Assembly: GCA_003476595.1 (NCBI GenBank)
Contig: DMTU01000335.1
Span: 1-10,148 of the forward strand
Direction: 5' to 3'
DNA: 10,148 nucleotides
DNA from: Acidimicrobiaceae bacterium
Lineage (GTDB): Bacteria > Actinomycetota > Acidimicrobiia > Acidimicrobiales > Salinilacustritrichaceae
Shown here: one piece after another, positions 1-5,288 of the stretch
How positions within the stretch are numbered: position 1 is the first letter of the stretch
Layout: every line of letters starts with the position of its first letter
Translations under genes and position numbers: made by a program
Notes under the pieces: model-generated
The model's database searches: none
Told to the model about the DNA's origin: nothing
What the model saw: the letters and a program-made list of their open reading frames with translations, nothing else

Positions 1-22
1 TCGATTCCCGTCACCCGCTCCA
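1..22 (+). tRNA. 3' end of a tRNA, probably tRNA-Gly (cut by window start)
   Basis: The first bases read as the last six bases of a T loop (TCGATT), the 3' T-stem strand CCCGT, a 3' acceptor strand CACCCGC, a discriminator T at 19 and an encoded CCA at 20-22. A U73 discriminator with an acceptor that would pair with GCGGGTG is typical of bacterial tRNA-Gly. The anticodon lies outside the window, so the identity is inferred from the acceptor end only. Confidence 0.8.
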
Positions 23-98
23 ATCCGCCCGCCGGTGGACCCCACCCCTCCGCAGCACGCCGGCGCCGAGAACCTCGTCCCCGAAGGACCACCCTGAA

Positions 99-638
99 GT
101 GAAGCCCCTCCCCAAGCTCCTGATGGCGGCCGCCCTGCTGCTGGGCTCCGTGGGCCTCGTCGTCGCCATCGTGCAACCGGGCGACCTGGGTGGCGTCGAC
201 GGCGACACCGAGACGGCCCAGCCCGCCCTCACCGAGACCGAGACCGAGACCGACACCGCGACCGAGACCGAGACGGACACCGAGACCGGCACGGACTCGA
301 GCACCGAGACCGGCGACGAGACGACGACGTCGACCACCGGCACAGATGCCACGTCCTCGACCACCTCGACCTCGGCGCCGAGCACCGACGCGCCGTCGGA
401 TCCCGCGACCTCGTCCACCACGACGACCACGCAGCCGGGCGGATCCATCGGCGGTGGCAGCGGCCGCGATGGAGGTTCTCGGGGCGGGTCCGCCAGCGGC
501 GGCAGCGGCCTCGACGGCGACCGCGAGCTCCCCAGCGATCTGGAGGACGGCCTGGCGAACACCGGCGGCACCTCGGTGATCGGGACGGCCGTGCTCATCG
601 GCCTGGCCGGCCTCGCGCTGCGCCGCCGGACCACCTGA
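99..638 (+). CDS. LAxTG-anchored, Thr/Glu/Ser-rich cell-wall surface protein
   Basis: A 179-residue secreted protein. Residues 1-25 are a signal peptide (two lysines, then the hydrophobic stretch LLMAAALLLGSVGLVVAIV). Residues 36-112 are a low-complexity Thr/Glu, Thr/Asp and Ser/Thr stalk, and 114-137 are Gly/Ser-rich. The C-terminus is a sorting signal: LANTG at 152-156, a hydrophobic segment at about 159-173, and a final RRR. LPxTG-type signals are cleaved by sortases, and LAxTG is the form recognised by class E sortases of actinobacteria. There is no folded domain, so it is probably a wall-attached stalk or spacer; glycosylation of the Thr/Ser region is possible but not shown. The GTG start is chosen because GAAGGA lies at 83-88, about 10 bases upstream. 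An ATG at 123 is a weaker alternative that removes the lysines. No sortase gene is in the window. It sits between tRNA genes and looks like core chromosome. Confidence 0.85.
   Translation: MKPLPKLLMAAALLLGSVGLVVAIVQPGDLGGVDGDTETAQPALTETETETDTATETETDTETGTDSSTETGDETTTSTTGTDATSSTTSTSAPSTDAPSDPATSSTTTTTQPGGSIGGGSGRDGGSRGGSASGGSGLDGDRELPSDLEDGLANTGGTSVIGTAVLIGLAGLALRRRTT
231..287 (+). repeat. Degenerate ACCGAG (Thr-Glu) tandem repeat inside the surface protein gene
   Basis: Six-base units of ACCGAG, with ACCGAC, ACCGCG and ACGGAC variants, encode alternating Thr with Glu/Asp/Ala at residues 45-63. The array is in frame, so gain or loss of units by slippage would change stalk length without breaking the frame. 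Confidence 0.85.
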
Positions 639-661
639 TCCGGCGCCAGCAGGTGTCTGCG

Positions 662-735
662 TGCCCCCGGCAGGAGTCGAACCCGCAACCGTCCGGGTAG
701 AAACCGGATGCTCTCTCCAGTTGAGCTACGGAGGC
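662..735 (-). tRNA. tRNA-Arg (anticodon UCU)
   Basis: Read on the minus strand this folds as a full cloverleaf: acceptor GCCTCCG paired with CGGGGGC (one U-G), D stem GCTC/GAGC, anticodon stem TCCGG/CCGGA with loop TTTCTAC (anticodon TCT at plus positions 699-701), and T stem GCGGG/CCTGC around TTCGACT. The discriminator is A at 662. CCA is not encoded. It reads AGA/AGG codons, which are rare in a GC-rich genome. Confidence 0.95.
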
Positions 736-744
736 CGGGGCGGA

Positions 745-750
745 AGGGTA
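745..750 (-). promoter_or_regulatory. -10 box for tRNA-Arg
   Basis: The minus strand reads GGGTACCCT here. TACCCT fits TAnnnT and ends 9 bases upstream of the tRNA 5' end at 735. No convincing -35 box is seen at the usual distance. Confidence 0.45.
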
Positions 751-774
751 CCCGGCCTCGGCGGTCGGCCTCGT

Positions 775-804
775 TTCGTCGGCGACGTCGCTTCGGCCTA
801 GGAT
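775..804 (+). promoter_or_regulatory. Promoter for tRNA-His
   Basis: TTCGTC at 775-780 and TAGGAT at 799-804 are separated by 18 bases. The predicted transcript would start a few bases before the tRNA at 816. The same promoter may also transcribe tRNA-Lys downstream. Confidence 0.5.
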
Positions 805-815
805 CGCCGCTCCTT

Positions 816-894
816 GGTGGCCGTAGCTCAGTTCGGTTAGAGCGCCAGGTTGTGGCCCTGGAGGTCGGGGGTTCAAGTCCCCTCGGTCACCCCA
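816..894 (+). tRNA. tRNA-His (anticodon GUG), CCA encoded
   Basis: Acceptor GTGGCCG (817-823) pairs with CGGTCAC (884-890). The extra G at 816 faces the discriminator C at 891, the histidine-specific G-1:C73 pair. D stem GCTC/GAGC, anticodon stem CCAGG/CCTGG with loop TTGTGGC (anticodon GTG at 852-854), and T stem GGGGG/CCCCT around TTCAAGT. CCA is encoded at 892-894. Confidence 0.96.
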
Positions 895-954
895 CGCGGC
901 GAGAGATTCGTCCGCTCACATACGCCCCCGGCTCCGGCCGGGAGCGGTCCACCT

Positions 955-1028
955 GCCCCTCTAGCTCAACTGGTTAGAGCGTCGGACTCTTAATCCGCAG
1001 GTTCTGGGTTCGAGTCCCAGGGGGGGTA
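955..1028 (+). tRNA. tRNA-Lys (anticodon CUU), probable integration target
   Basis: Acceptor GCCCCTC (955-961) pairs with GGGGGGT (1021-1027), giving a G1-U72 wobble and a U6-G67 wobble. D stem GCTC/GAGC, loop CTCTTAA with anticodon CTT at 989-991, and T stem CTGGG/CCCAG around TTCGAGT. The outermost pair of the anticodon stem (T982 with C998) is a mismatch. The discriminator is A1028, followed by CA rather than an encoded CCA. A tyrosine recombinase gene starts 112 bases downstream in the same direction, the usual arrangement of an element inserted in a tRNA 3' end. Confidence 0.93.
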
Positions 1029-1030
1029 CA
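1004..1030 (+). other. Inferred attachment site (attL-like) at the tRNA-Lys 3' end
   Basis: Integrative elements with tyrosine recombinases commonly use the T arm and 3' acceptor strand of a tRNA as the crossover region and carry the integrase next to it. Here the tRNA-Lys T arm is followed directly by such a gene. The core boundaries cannot be set, because no second copy of the tRNA end was found in the window. The assignment rests on context. Confidence 0.5.
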
Positions 1031-1061
1031 GGCAAAAGTGCAGGTCAGAGACCTGCGAAGC

Positions 1062-1093
1062 GGATGGGCCGGAGCTCCGTCTCCGGCCCATCC
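1062..1093 (+). terminator. Perfect 13-bp hairpin after tRNA-Lys; terminator or regulatory structure
   Basis: GGATGGGCCGGAG (1062-1074) and its exact complement CTCCGGCCCATCC (1081-1093) flank a 6-base loop. It is followed by C and A tracts, not T, so it lacks the U-tract of a classical intrinsic terminator. It lies between the tRNA and the integrase promoter and could end the tRNA transcript or insulate the integrase. A smaller 6-bp hairpin, GCAGGT/ACCTGC, lies at 1040-1056. Confidence 0.6.
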
Positions 1094-1117
1094 CCCCAAA
1101 ATCCCCCCAAATCCCCC
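1091..1117 (+). repeat. Phased C-tract repeats upstream of integrase
   Basis: Two near-identical units, TCCCCCCAAAA at 1091-1101 and TCCCCCCAAA at 1102-1111, are followed by a truncated TCCCCC at 1112-1117. The spacing is 10-11 bases, about one helical turn. They end 10 bases before the integrase -10 box. They could be integrase arm-type sites or an operator; neither is shown. Confidence 0.6.
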
Positions 1118-1127
1118 GGGTTCTTGG

Positions 1128-1133
1128 TACTGT
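1128..1133 (+). promoter_or_regulatory. -10 box of leaderless integrase promoter
   Basis: TACTGT (in the context GGTACTGT) fits TAnnnT and ends 7 bases before the ATG at 1141. No Shine-Dalgarno fits in the C-rich gap, so the mRNA probably starts at the start codon. Confidence 0.6.
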
Positions 1134-1140
1134 CCCCCGG

Positions 1141-2277
1141 ATGCGAGGCAGTCTCCGGGAGAAGGCTCCGGGCCGTTGGGAGTTGCGCGTCCCGCTGCCG
1201 CCCGACCCGGTGACCGGCAAGCGGCGGCGCCGGAGCGCGTCGTTCGAGGGAACCAAGCGGCAGGCCGAACGCGAACTCGCACGACTCGTGGCGGGGGCTG
1301 ACGACGACCGCAGCGCCGCACAGAACCACACGCTCGAGCACCTGCTCGAGAAGTGGTGGGAGCAGAAGGAAGCACGCCTCTCCCCCACCACGGCCCGCGA
1401 GTACCACCGCATCATCGTGAAGCGGCTTGTCCCCACGATGGGGCCCCGCAAGGTGACCTCGATCGCACCCGCCGACCTCGACACGTACTACTTGCGGCTG
1501 GCGAAGGACGGCCTGGCCCCTGCCAGCATCCGCCAGGTCCACGCCGTTCTGAGCGGCGCGCTGGGCCAGGCGGTGAAGTGGCGCTGGATCACGATGAACC
1601 CGGCACGGGACGCCACCCTGCCGAAGGCCTCACGTACACCGATCGATCCACCGACGCCCGAACAGGCGCGCCGGCTGCTGAGCCTCGCCGACGAGCACTC
1701 GGCCGAGATCGGGATGTTCGTTCGCCTGTCTGCGGCGATGGGTTGCCGGCGCGCCGAGGTGTGCGGACTGCGATGGATCGACATCGATCACGCCCGCCGG
1801 ACGGTCAAGATCCGTCGGTCCGTCGTCGACGTCGCCGGACGGGTGATCGTCAAGGACACCAAGACCCATGCGCAACGGGTGATCGCCCTCGACCCCGGGA
1901 CCATGGACCGCCTCGCGGCGCATCAGGAGTTCGTCACTGACCGAGCTGCGGCGTGCGGGACCGAGCTCGCCGAGGATGCCTTCGTGCTCTCCCACGCCGT
2001 CGACGGCTCGAAGCCGCTCCGACCGGAGCACGCGACGAACGTGTTCCGGACCCTGCGCGTCAAGGTCGGTGTTCCCAACGCACGCCTACATGATCTCCGC
2101 CACTTCGTCGCCACCCAGCTCATCAGCAGCGGCCACGACATCCGCACCGTGTCCGGCCGGCTCGGACACGCAAAGACCTCGACGACCCTGGACATCTACG
2201 CCGCCTTCCTGGAGCCGAACGACCGCCACGCCGCCGACGCGCTCGGTGAGCTTCTCAGCGACGACAACGACATTTGA
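1141..2277 (+). CDS. Phage-type tyrosine recombinase / site-specific integrase
   Basis: A 378-residue integrase, full length for the phage and ICE integrase family. Residues 1-50 resemble the Arg/Lys-rich arm-binding N-terminal domain (PDPVTGKRRRRS, then a helix). Residues 62-155 are the core-binding SAM-like helical domain, and about 170-375 the catalytic domain. The active-site set is present: R203 in GCRRAEVCGL, K241 in VKDTKTHAQR, H317-x-x-R320 in LHDLRH, H343 in RLGHAK, and Y353 in LDIYAAF. It should cut and rejoin attachment sites through a 3'-phosphotyrosine. It starts just after tRNA-Lys and reads away from it. The ATG is chosen because a -10 box ends 7 bases upstream and no in-frame start lies before it. 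No excisionase was recognised beside it. I see no IntI-specific feature, so it is not evidently an integron integrase. Confidence 0.96.
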   Translation: MRGSLREKAPGRWELRVPLPPDPVTGKRRRRSASFEGTKRQAERELARLVAGADDDRSAAQNHTLEHLLEKWWEQKEARLSPTTAREYHRIIVKRLVPTMGPRKVTSIAPADLDTYYLRLAKDGLAPASIRQVHAVLSGALGQAVKWRWITMNPARDATLPKASRTPIDPPTPEQARRLLSLADEHSAEIGMFVRLSAAMGCRRAEVCGLRWIDIDHARRTVKIRRSVVDVAGRVIVKDTKTHAQRVIALDPGTMDRLAAHQEFVTDRAAACGTELAEDAFVLSHAVDGSKPLRPEHATNVFRTLRVKVGVPNARLHDLRHFVATQLISSGHDIRTVSGRLGHAKTSTTLDIYAAFLEPNDRHAADALGELLSDDNDI

Positions 2278-2471
2278 CGGACCAGGCGATCCCCGTCACC
2301 GGCACCTCTGACGGCGGCCGTGATCGGGACGAGATTCGGGGATGCCGTCCGTCGGACTTCGGGGACACTTCGGCTCAACGAACTGCGACGCGTAACCGGC
2401 GATCGGGGATGCCCTCGGTTCAGCCGCCAGCCGAGCGATAGGTGACACTCGACCGCACCCAGCGCCGACGA
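2278..2471. other. Intergenic space without a recognisable gene
   Basis: This lies between the convergent ends of the integrase and the small unknown gene. An 11-base direct repeat, TCGGGGATGCC, occurs at 2336-2346 and 2403-2413. A stretch CACCGGCACCTCTGAC near 2297-2311 loosely resembles the recurrent intergenic motif described below. No RNA gene or clear terminator was seen. Confidence 0.4.
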
Positions 2472-2807
2472 TCAGGGCTGATCTCCGCGACGCGCACTCT
2501 CGGCCCACCAGTCACGCTCCTCACTGCAGTCGCGCATCTGCGCAATCGCGGTCGCGGCGTGCAGTTGGTGACTGCTGGTCGAGCCGCAGAACATCCAGAG
2601 CTGCTTCGCGGCTCGCTTGTAGCGAAGTATCAGGTAGTCCAGCTCGAACTCGTCAACCTCGGCAGCATCGAGCTCGGCGAATCCCTCCCGAACATGCTCG
2701 AGCAACGCTCGCAGCTGCTCTTGGTGGTAGGCGCTGACGATGGCCCGCACTTCCCGCCGCTTCGTCTCGTCGCTCGAAGCACCTCGATCATGGGGCTGTT
2801 CGGCCAC
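2472..2807 (-). CDS. Small soluble protein of unknown function, predicted helical
   Basis: A 111-residue protein with no signal peptide or membrane segment. Residues 14-45 are charged and helix-like (KRREVRAIVSAYHQEQLRALLEHV). Residues 46-75 contain FAELDAAEVDEFELDYLILRYKRAAKQLWMFC, with hydrophobic and acidic residues spaced as in an amphipathic helix pair, and the end is WWAESARRGD. I recall similar F-E-L-D-x-L-I-x-x-Y-K-R-A-A-K-x-L-W-x-F-C proteins in actinobacteria, but I know no assigned function. The GTG start is supported by a TACGTT box (2815-2820, minus strand) ending 7 bases upstream, giving a leaderless mRNA. It is the first gene after the integrase and points towards it. An excisionase or regulator is possible but unsupported: no helix-turn-helix is obvious. 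Confidence 0.75.
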   Translation of the reverse strand: MAEQPHDRGASSDETKRREVRAIVSAYHQEQLRALLEHVREGFAELDAAEVDEFELDYLILRYKRAAKQLWMFCGSTSSHQLHAATAIAQMRDCSEERDWWAESARRGDQP

Positions 2808-2814
2808 GGCGACG

Positions 2815-2820
2815 AACGTA
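2815..2820 (-). promoter_or_regulatory. -10 box of leaderless promoter for the small unknown gene
   Basis: The minus strand reads TACGTT, then a 7-base gap to the GTG at 2807. It fits TAnnnT and matches the spacing seen at other genes in the window. Confidence 0.55.
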
Positions 2821-2880
2821 CTTCCATCCCGTCATGACCCGCTCGCGAATGGTTGATCTGCGAGCCGACCCCGCACCATG

Positions 2881-2897
2881 TATCGGCACATAGGGAC
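2881..2897 (+). repeat. Recurrent intergenic motif, site A
   Basis: TATCGGCACATAGGGAC. Its last 16 bases are identical to 5883-5898. It lies between the end of the multi-TM gene and the start of the next minus-strand gene. It sits in the loop of an imperfect inverted repeat whose 11-base arms (2867-2877 and 2904-2914) differ at one position. Confidence 0.6.
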
Positions 2898-2914
2898 CCC
2901 TGGGGTGCCGGGTC

Positions 2915-3625
2915 TCAGAGAGCCAAGGAGAGCGCAACGAGCACGACCAGCATGGCCGCAACGCCTCGCGCCACATGCGTTAGTCCGTGTCCCGGTTGGC
3001 TTCGGCGTAGCCCGCGGAGATCTTCGACCATCCAGACGGCGAGCACGGCGGACGCGACCGCAACTGGCAGCGTGGCGAAGTAGACACCAGGTGCTGCACC
3101 CACGGCCGTGACCGCGACAAGGCCCAGGAGCCCGGCCCAGGCGAAGCGGGCGGCGTCTCCTCGGTCGGACAGCGTCACCGGCGTCTCTCCGCTGCGGGGT
3201 CGAGCACGCAGGTAGCTCGTGACAGCGCCCAAGACAATGCCGGGCGCGATCAGCCCGACCCGAGCGGCCGCGTCACTCCGGCATGCCCTCTCTGCCGCCG
3301 CCAAGGGGTCTTCCTCGGCACCCTCGGGATACGGGCGCTCGGCGGCGACTTGCGTCGAGCCCTCGTCGCTGTCCCTGGTCACTGCGATGGTCCACGCACC
3401 AAGCACGGGAGTGCCGCAAGAGGCCCATCCTGCCCGCTCGTTCACCCCGTCAGCCATGGTGGCCGAGTAGTGCACCCCCGGAGGCCACGGCGCCAGGAGG
3501 ACGACCGCGCCGATCAGGAAAGCAACGACACCCGCCCACCAGCCACGCCTGCTCGGACCCAGGTCCGTGGCCGCTGTGCCGACATCGTCCGACGCAGCCG
3601 GGACCTGTGCTTCCACAACCTGCAC
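2915..3625 (-). CDS. Multi-pass membrane protein with extracytoplasmic Cys pair (5' end probably frameshifted)
   Basis: Counting from the GTG at 3625 this is 236 residues. Hydrophobic segments lie at about 29-46 (GWWAGVVAFLIGAVVLLA), 123-140, 161-181, 183-200 and 218-236. The loop after the first segment, about 75 residues, carries ASCGTP (C70) and ERACRS (C115), which could form a disulfide outside the cell. A segment, CG...C loop, segment layout is common in unassigned actinobacterial membrane proteins; no function is known to me. The start is uncertain. This frame stays open upstream to 3820 but looks non-coding there, while another frame from 3744 to about 3625 looks coding. The true gene may begin at 3744 and have shifted frame near 3620. 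GTG at 3625 has only a weak GGAA upstream; GTG at 3616 is an alternative. Recurrent motif sites A and D bracket it. Confidence 0.7.
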   Translation of the reverse strand: MQVVEAQVPAASDDVGTAATDLGPSRRGWWAGVVAFLIGAVVLLAPWPPGVHYSATMADGVNERAGWASCGTPVLGAWTIAVTRDSDEGSTQVAAERPYPEGAEEDPLAAAERACRSDAAARVGLIAPGIVLGAVTSYLRARPRSGETPVTLSDRGDAARFAWAGLLGLVAVTAVGAAPGVYFATLPVAVASAVLAVWMVEDLRGLRRSQPGHGLTHVARGVAAMLVVLVALSLAL

Positions 3626-3744
3626 TGTTCCACGAACGTGAGGTCCGGCATGGGATTCGTCGCTCGGGCGGCGAAGTGCACCAGCGACCCGGCAAGTAGG
3701 TAGATCCCGGCGCACGCACCACCGATTAGCCTCTTCCTGGCCAC
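3626..3744 (-). other. Probable 5' part of the multi-TM gene in another frame (or short overlapping ORF)
   Basis: From GTG at 3744 the minus strand encodes VARKRLIGGACAGIYLLAGS, then LVHFAARATNPMPDLTFVEQ: a basic start, a transmembrane helix and a G/C-biased third codon position. After about 3625 the same frame turns Arg/Trp-rich (to a stop at 3514) and looks like a shadow of the membrane protein frame. Upstream of the GTG is TACGGAGCGGCA, which offers either an ACGGAG ribosome site or a TACGGA -10 box at the leaderless spacing. A single-base indel joining the two frames would give one protein with an extra N-terminal helix. A small separate gene overlapping the next is the alternative. Confidence 0.5.
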
Positions 3745-3811
3745 TGCCGCTCCGTAGTGGATGATCGATGTGCTGGGCCGATCGCAGTCGAGCCCCGATA
3801 GCACCACCAGC

Positions 3812-3828
3812 GAGCGGCACATCGGAGC
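3812..3828 (+). repeat. Recurrent intergenic motif, site D
   Basis: GAGCGGCACATCGGAGC. It shares 13 of 17 positions with the copy at 5882-5898, and a 13-base CGAGCGGCACATC with site C. It lies between the 3' end of the one-TM gene and the inferred start of the multi-TM gene. Confidence 0.45.
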
Positions 3829-3873
3829 GGCCGCCAACCGGCTACTCACCCTGCGACAGAAGACGAGAGGTGT

Positions 3874-4086
3874 TTACCGGTCGCCCCGGTGCTTGTCCGT
3901 GTCGAAGGGGTGGTACCGGTACATGCGTTCCGCCCGAGCATCGCGACGAGCCTCGCGATTGCGGTCGTAAGCGTGCGCTCCGTCACCGACGCGCTGCCCC
4001 CGCCGGCGCGCCCGAAAGTCCATGACTCCAGCTGTGATGAATACGGCCACCACGCTGACCGCTAGGAACACGCCGAACCAGACCAT
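3874..4086 (-). CDS. Small single-pass membrane protein with basic cytoplasmic tail
   Basis: A 70-residue protein. Residues 2-20 (VWFGVFLAVSVVAVFITAG) form one transmembrane helix, followed by RARRRGQRVGDG and a hydrophilic, Arg-rich tail (REARRDARAERM) that by the positive-inside rule stays in the cytoplasm. I recognise this as a type of tiny actinobacterial membrane protein, but no role is known to me. Three starts overlap: TTG at 4092, GTG at 4089 and ATG at 4086. A TACCGT box at 4095-4100 ends 8 bases before the ATG and 5 before the GTG; the ATG is taken for codon strength. It is divergent from the S41-like gene, with about 90 bases between them. Confidence 0.75.
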   Translation of the reverse strand: MVWFGVFLAVSVVAVFITAGVMDFRARRRGQRVGDGAHAYDRNREARRDARAERMYRYHPFDTDKHRGDR

Positions 4087-4094
4087 CACCAATG

Positions 4095-4100
4095 ACGGTA
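4095..4100 (-). promoter_or_regulatory. -10 box for the one-TM membrane protein gene
   Basis: The minus strand reads TACCGT, 8 bases before the ATG at 4086. No ribosome binding site lies between. Confidence 0.5.
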
Positions 4101-4166
4101 TCGCCGCTGCCTGGCGGTCCCCGTCGATGCCGTCGGGGGCGGCAAGGTCGTGCCCAGTCGGATCGG

Positions 4167-4172
4167 TACCGT
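4167..4172 (+). promoter_or_regulatory. -10 box of leaderless promoter for the S41-like lipoprotein
   Basis: GGTACCGT at 4165-4172 contains TACCGT. It ends 6 bases before GTG 4179 and 9 before GTG 4182. Confidence 0.55.
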
Positions 4173-4178
4173 CGCCCT

Positions 4179-5183
4179 GTGGTGACGCGGGAAGGTGCTG
4201 GCCGAATCTGGCTCGTTGTCATCGTGGTGCTGCTCGTTGCGGCGTGTGAGGTCAGCGACAACCCTGGCCCGTCCACGGCGATTGTTGCCCCAGTCGACGT
4301 CCTAGACGAGGGCTTGGAGATCATTGAGGCGAAGGCGTACTTCGCTGACCGCGTCGACTGGCAGGGCGTAGACGAGGACGCCTCCCGGCTTGCGCAGTCG
4401 GATCCGTCGATGGTTGACGTCCATCGCTTCTTGGAGGACGTGCTCAGGGACCTCGGTGACCGGCACAGCCAGCTGATCACCGCCGATCCTTCGTCACGGG
4501 CAGACACAGGGGACCGCCCGGCCGGTCAAGTGGACGACGGAGTCGGCTACGTCCATGTCCCGGCCATCGCAACCTCCGACGAGACGGCTCAGGCCGCCTA
4601 CCGCGACGCCGGCCTCGAAGTGCTCTCTGGCGACGCGTGCGGCTGGATCGTCGACGTGCGCCTCAACGGGGGCGGGACGATCTATCCGATGTTCGCCTCG
4701 ATCGCACCTTTGCTGGGCCCGGGCGCTGCCGTGAGCTACGTCGAGCGAGACGGCACCGAGCTGACCATCAGCATCAACAAGGATGGCGGCGTTGAAGCCC
4801 CCGACGGGACAGTCCTTGTCAGCGGCGCGGAGCCGATCGACGCAAGCGAGGTTGAGGCTCCGGTTGCGGTGCTCCAGCATTTCAGCACCGCAAGCTCCGG
4901 TGAAGGGGTCGTACTCGCTCTGCGGAACCAGGCGGGTACACGGACCTTCGGCACCGAGACGCGAGGAGTTCCCACCGCGAACGATGGCTTCGACCTGCCC
5001 GATGGCTCGACCCTCGGACTCACCATCGCTGTCGGCACCAACGCCAACGGCAGGCGGTACGAGGGCGCTATCGCCCCTGACGAGCCGGTGCCGTATCCGG
5101 CGAGCAGGCGCTCGGATCTCGTTGGCGACCCGGTGTACGAAGCTGCGCACGGCTGGCTTCGACAGCATCCCCGGTGCAGCTGA
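4179..5183 (+). CDS. S41-family peptidase-like lipoprotein
   Basis: 334 residues from the GTG at 4179 (GTG 4182 is equally possible). Residues 10-23 are a lipoprotein signal ending in LVAAC, with C23 as the lipidation site, so it should face outwards on the membrane. Residues 39-110 form a helical N-terminal part (EGLEIIEAKAYFADRVDWQG, later LGDRHSQL) as in the retinoid-binding-protein/NSR-like branch of S41. The core follows: VGYVHVPAI at 122, GWIVDVRLNGGGTIYPMF at 155, and TASSGEGVVLAL with the probable nucleophile S239. FGTETRGVPTAN at 257 stands where Tsp/CtpA enzymes have the Lys-bearing GEKTFGKG, so the Ser/Lys dyad of that branch is not evident. There is no PDZ domain. It probably cleaves, or merely binds, peptides outside the cell; the substrate is unknown. 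It is transcribed alone. Confidence 0.85.
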   Translation: MVTREGAGRIWLVVIVVLLVAACEVSDNPGPSTAIVAPVDVLDEGLEIIEAKAYFADRVDWQGVDEDASRLAQSDPSMVDVHRFLEDVLRDLGDRHSQLITADPSSRADTGDRPAGQVDDGVGYVHVPAIATSDETAQAAYRDAGLEVLSGDACGWIVDVRLNGGGTIYPMFASIAPLLGPGAAVSYVERDGTELTISINKDGGVEAPDGTVLVSGAEPIDASEVEAPVAVLQHFSTASSGEGVVLALRNQAGTRTFGTETRGVPTANDGFDLPDGSTLGLTIAVGTNANGRRYEGAIAPDEPVPYPASRRSDLVGDPVYEAAHGWLRQHPRCS

Positions 5184-5288
5184 GGTGCACGCGCCAGGAG
5201 TGCGCCGGTAGGCAACGGCCTCGCGTCTGGCAGCACAAGAGATTGCCGGATCGCGGCGCGCTATTGCACGCCTCTCTGGGCGATCGGT
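5184..5288. other. Convergent intergenic space
   Basis: This lies between the stop of the S41-like gene and the stop of the antitoxin-like gene. Neither a clear U-tract terminator nor a copy of the recurrent motif was seen. Confidence 0.3.

Noticed and set aside
11..688. A 225-codon minus-strand frame with VSVSVSV repeats
   Set aside because: It is the reverse complement of the Thr/Glu repeats of the plus-strand surface protein and runs into the tRNA-Arg gene.
2336..2413. Direct repeat TCGGGGATGCC
   Set aside because: Eleven bases, only two copies, in GC-rich DNA with no further structure. Recorded but not treated as a signal.
4441..4490. Further CGGCACA matches inside coding regions (also near 339)
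   Set aside because: They lack the following T and the flanking bases of the intergenic motif and lie within genes.
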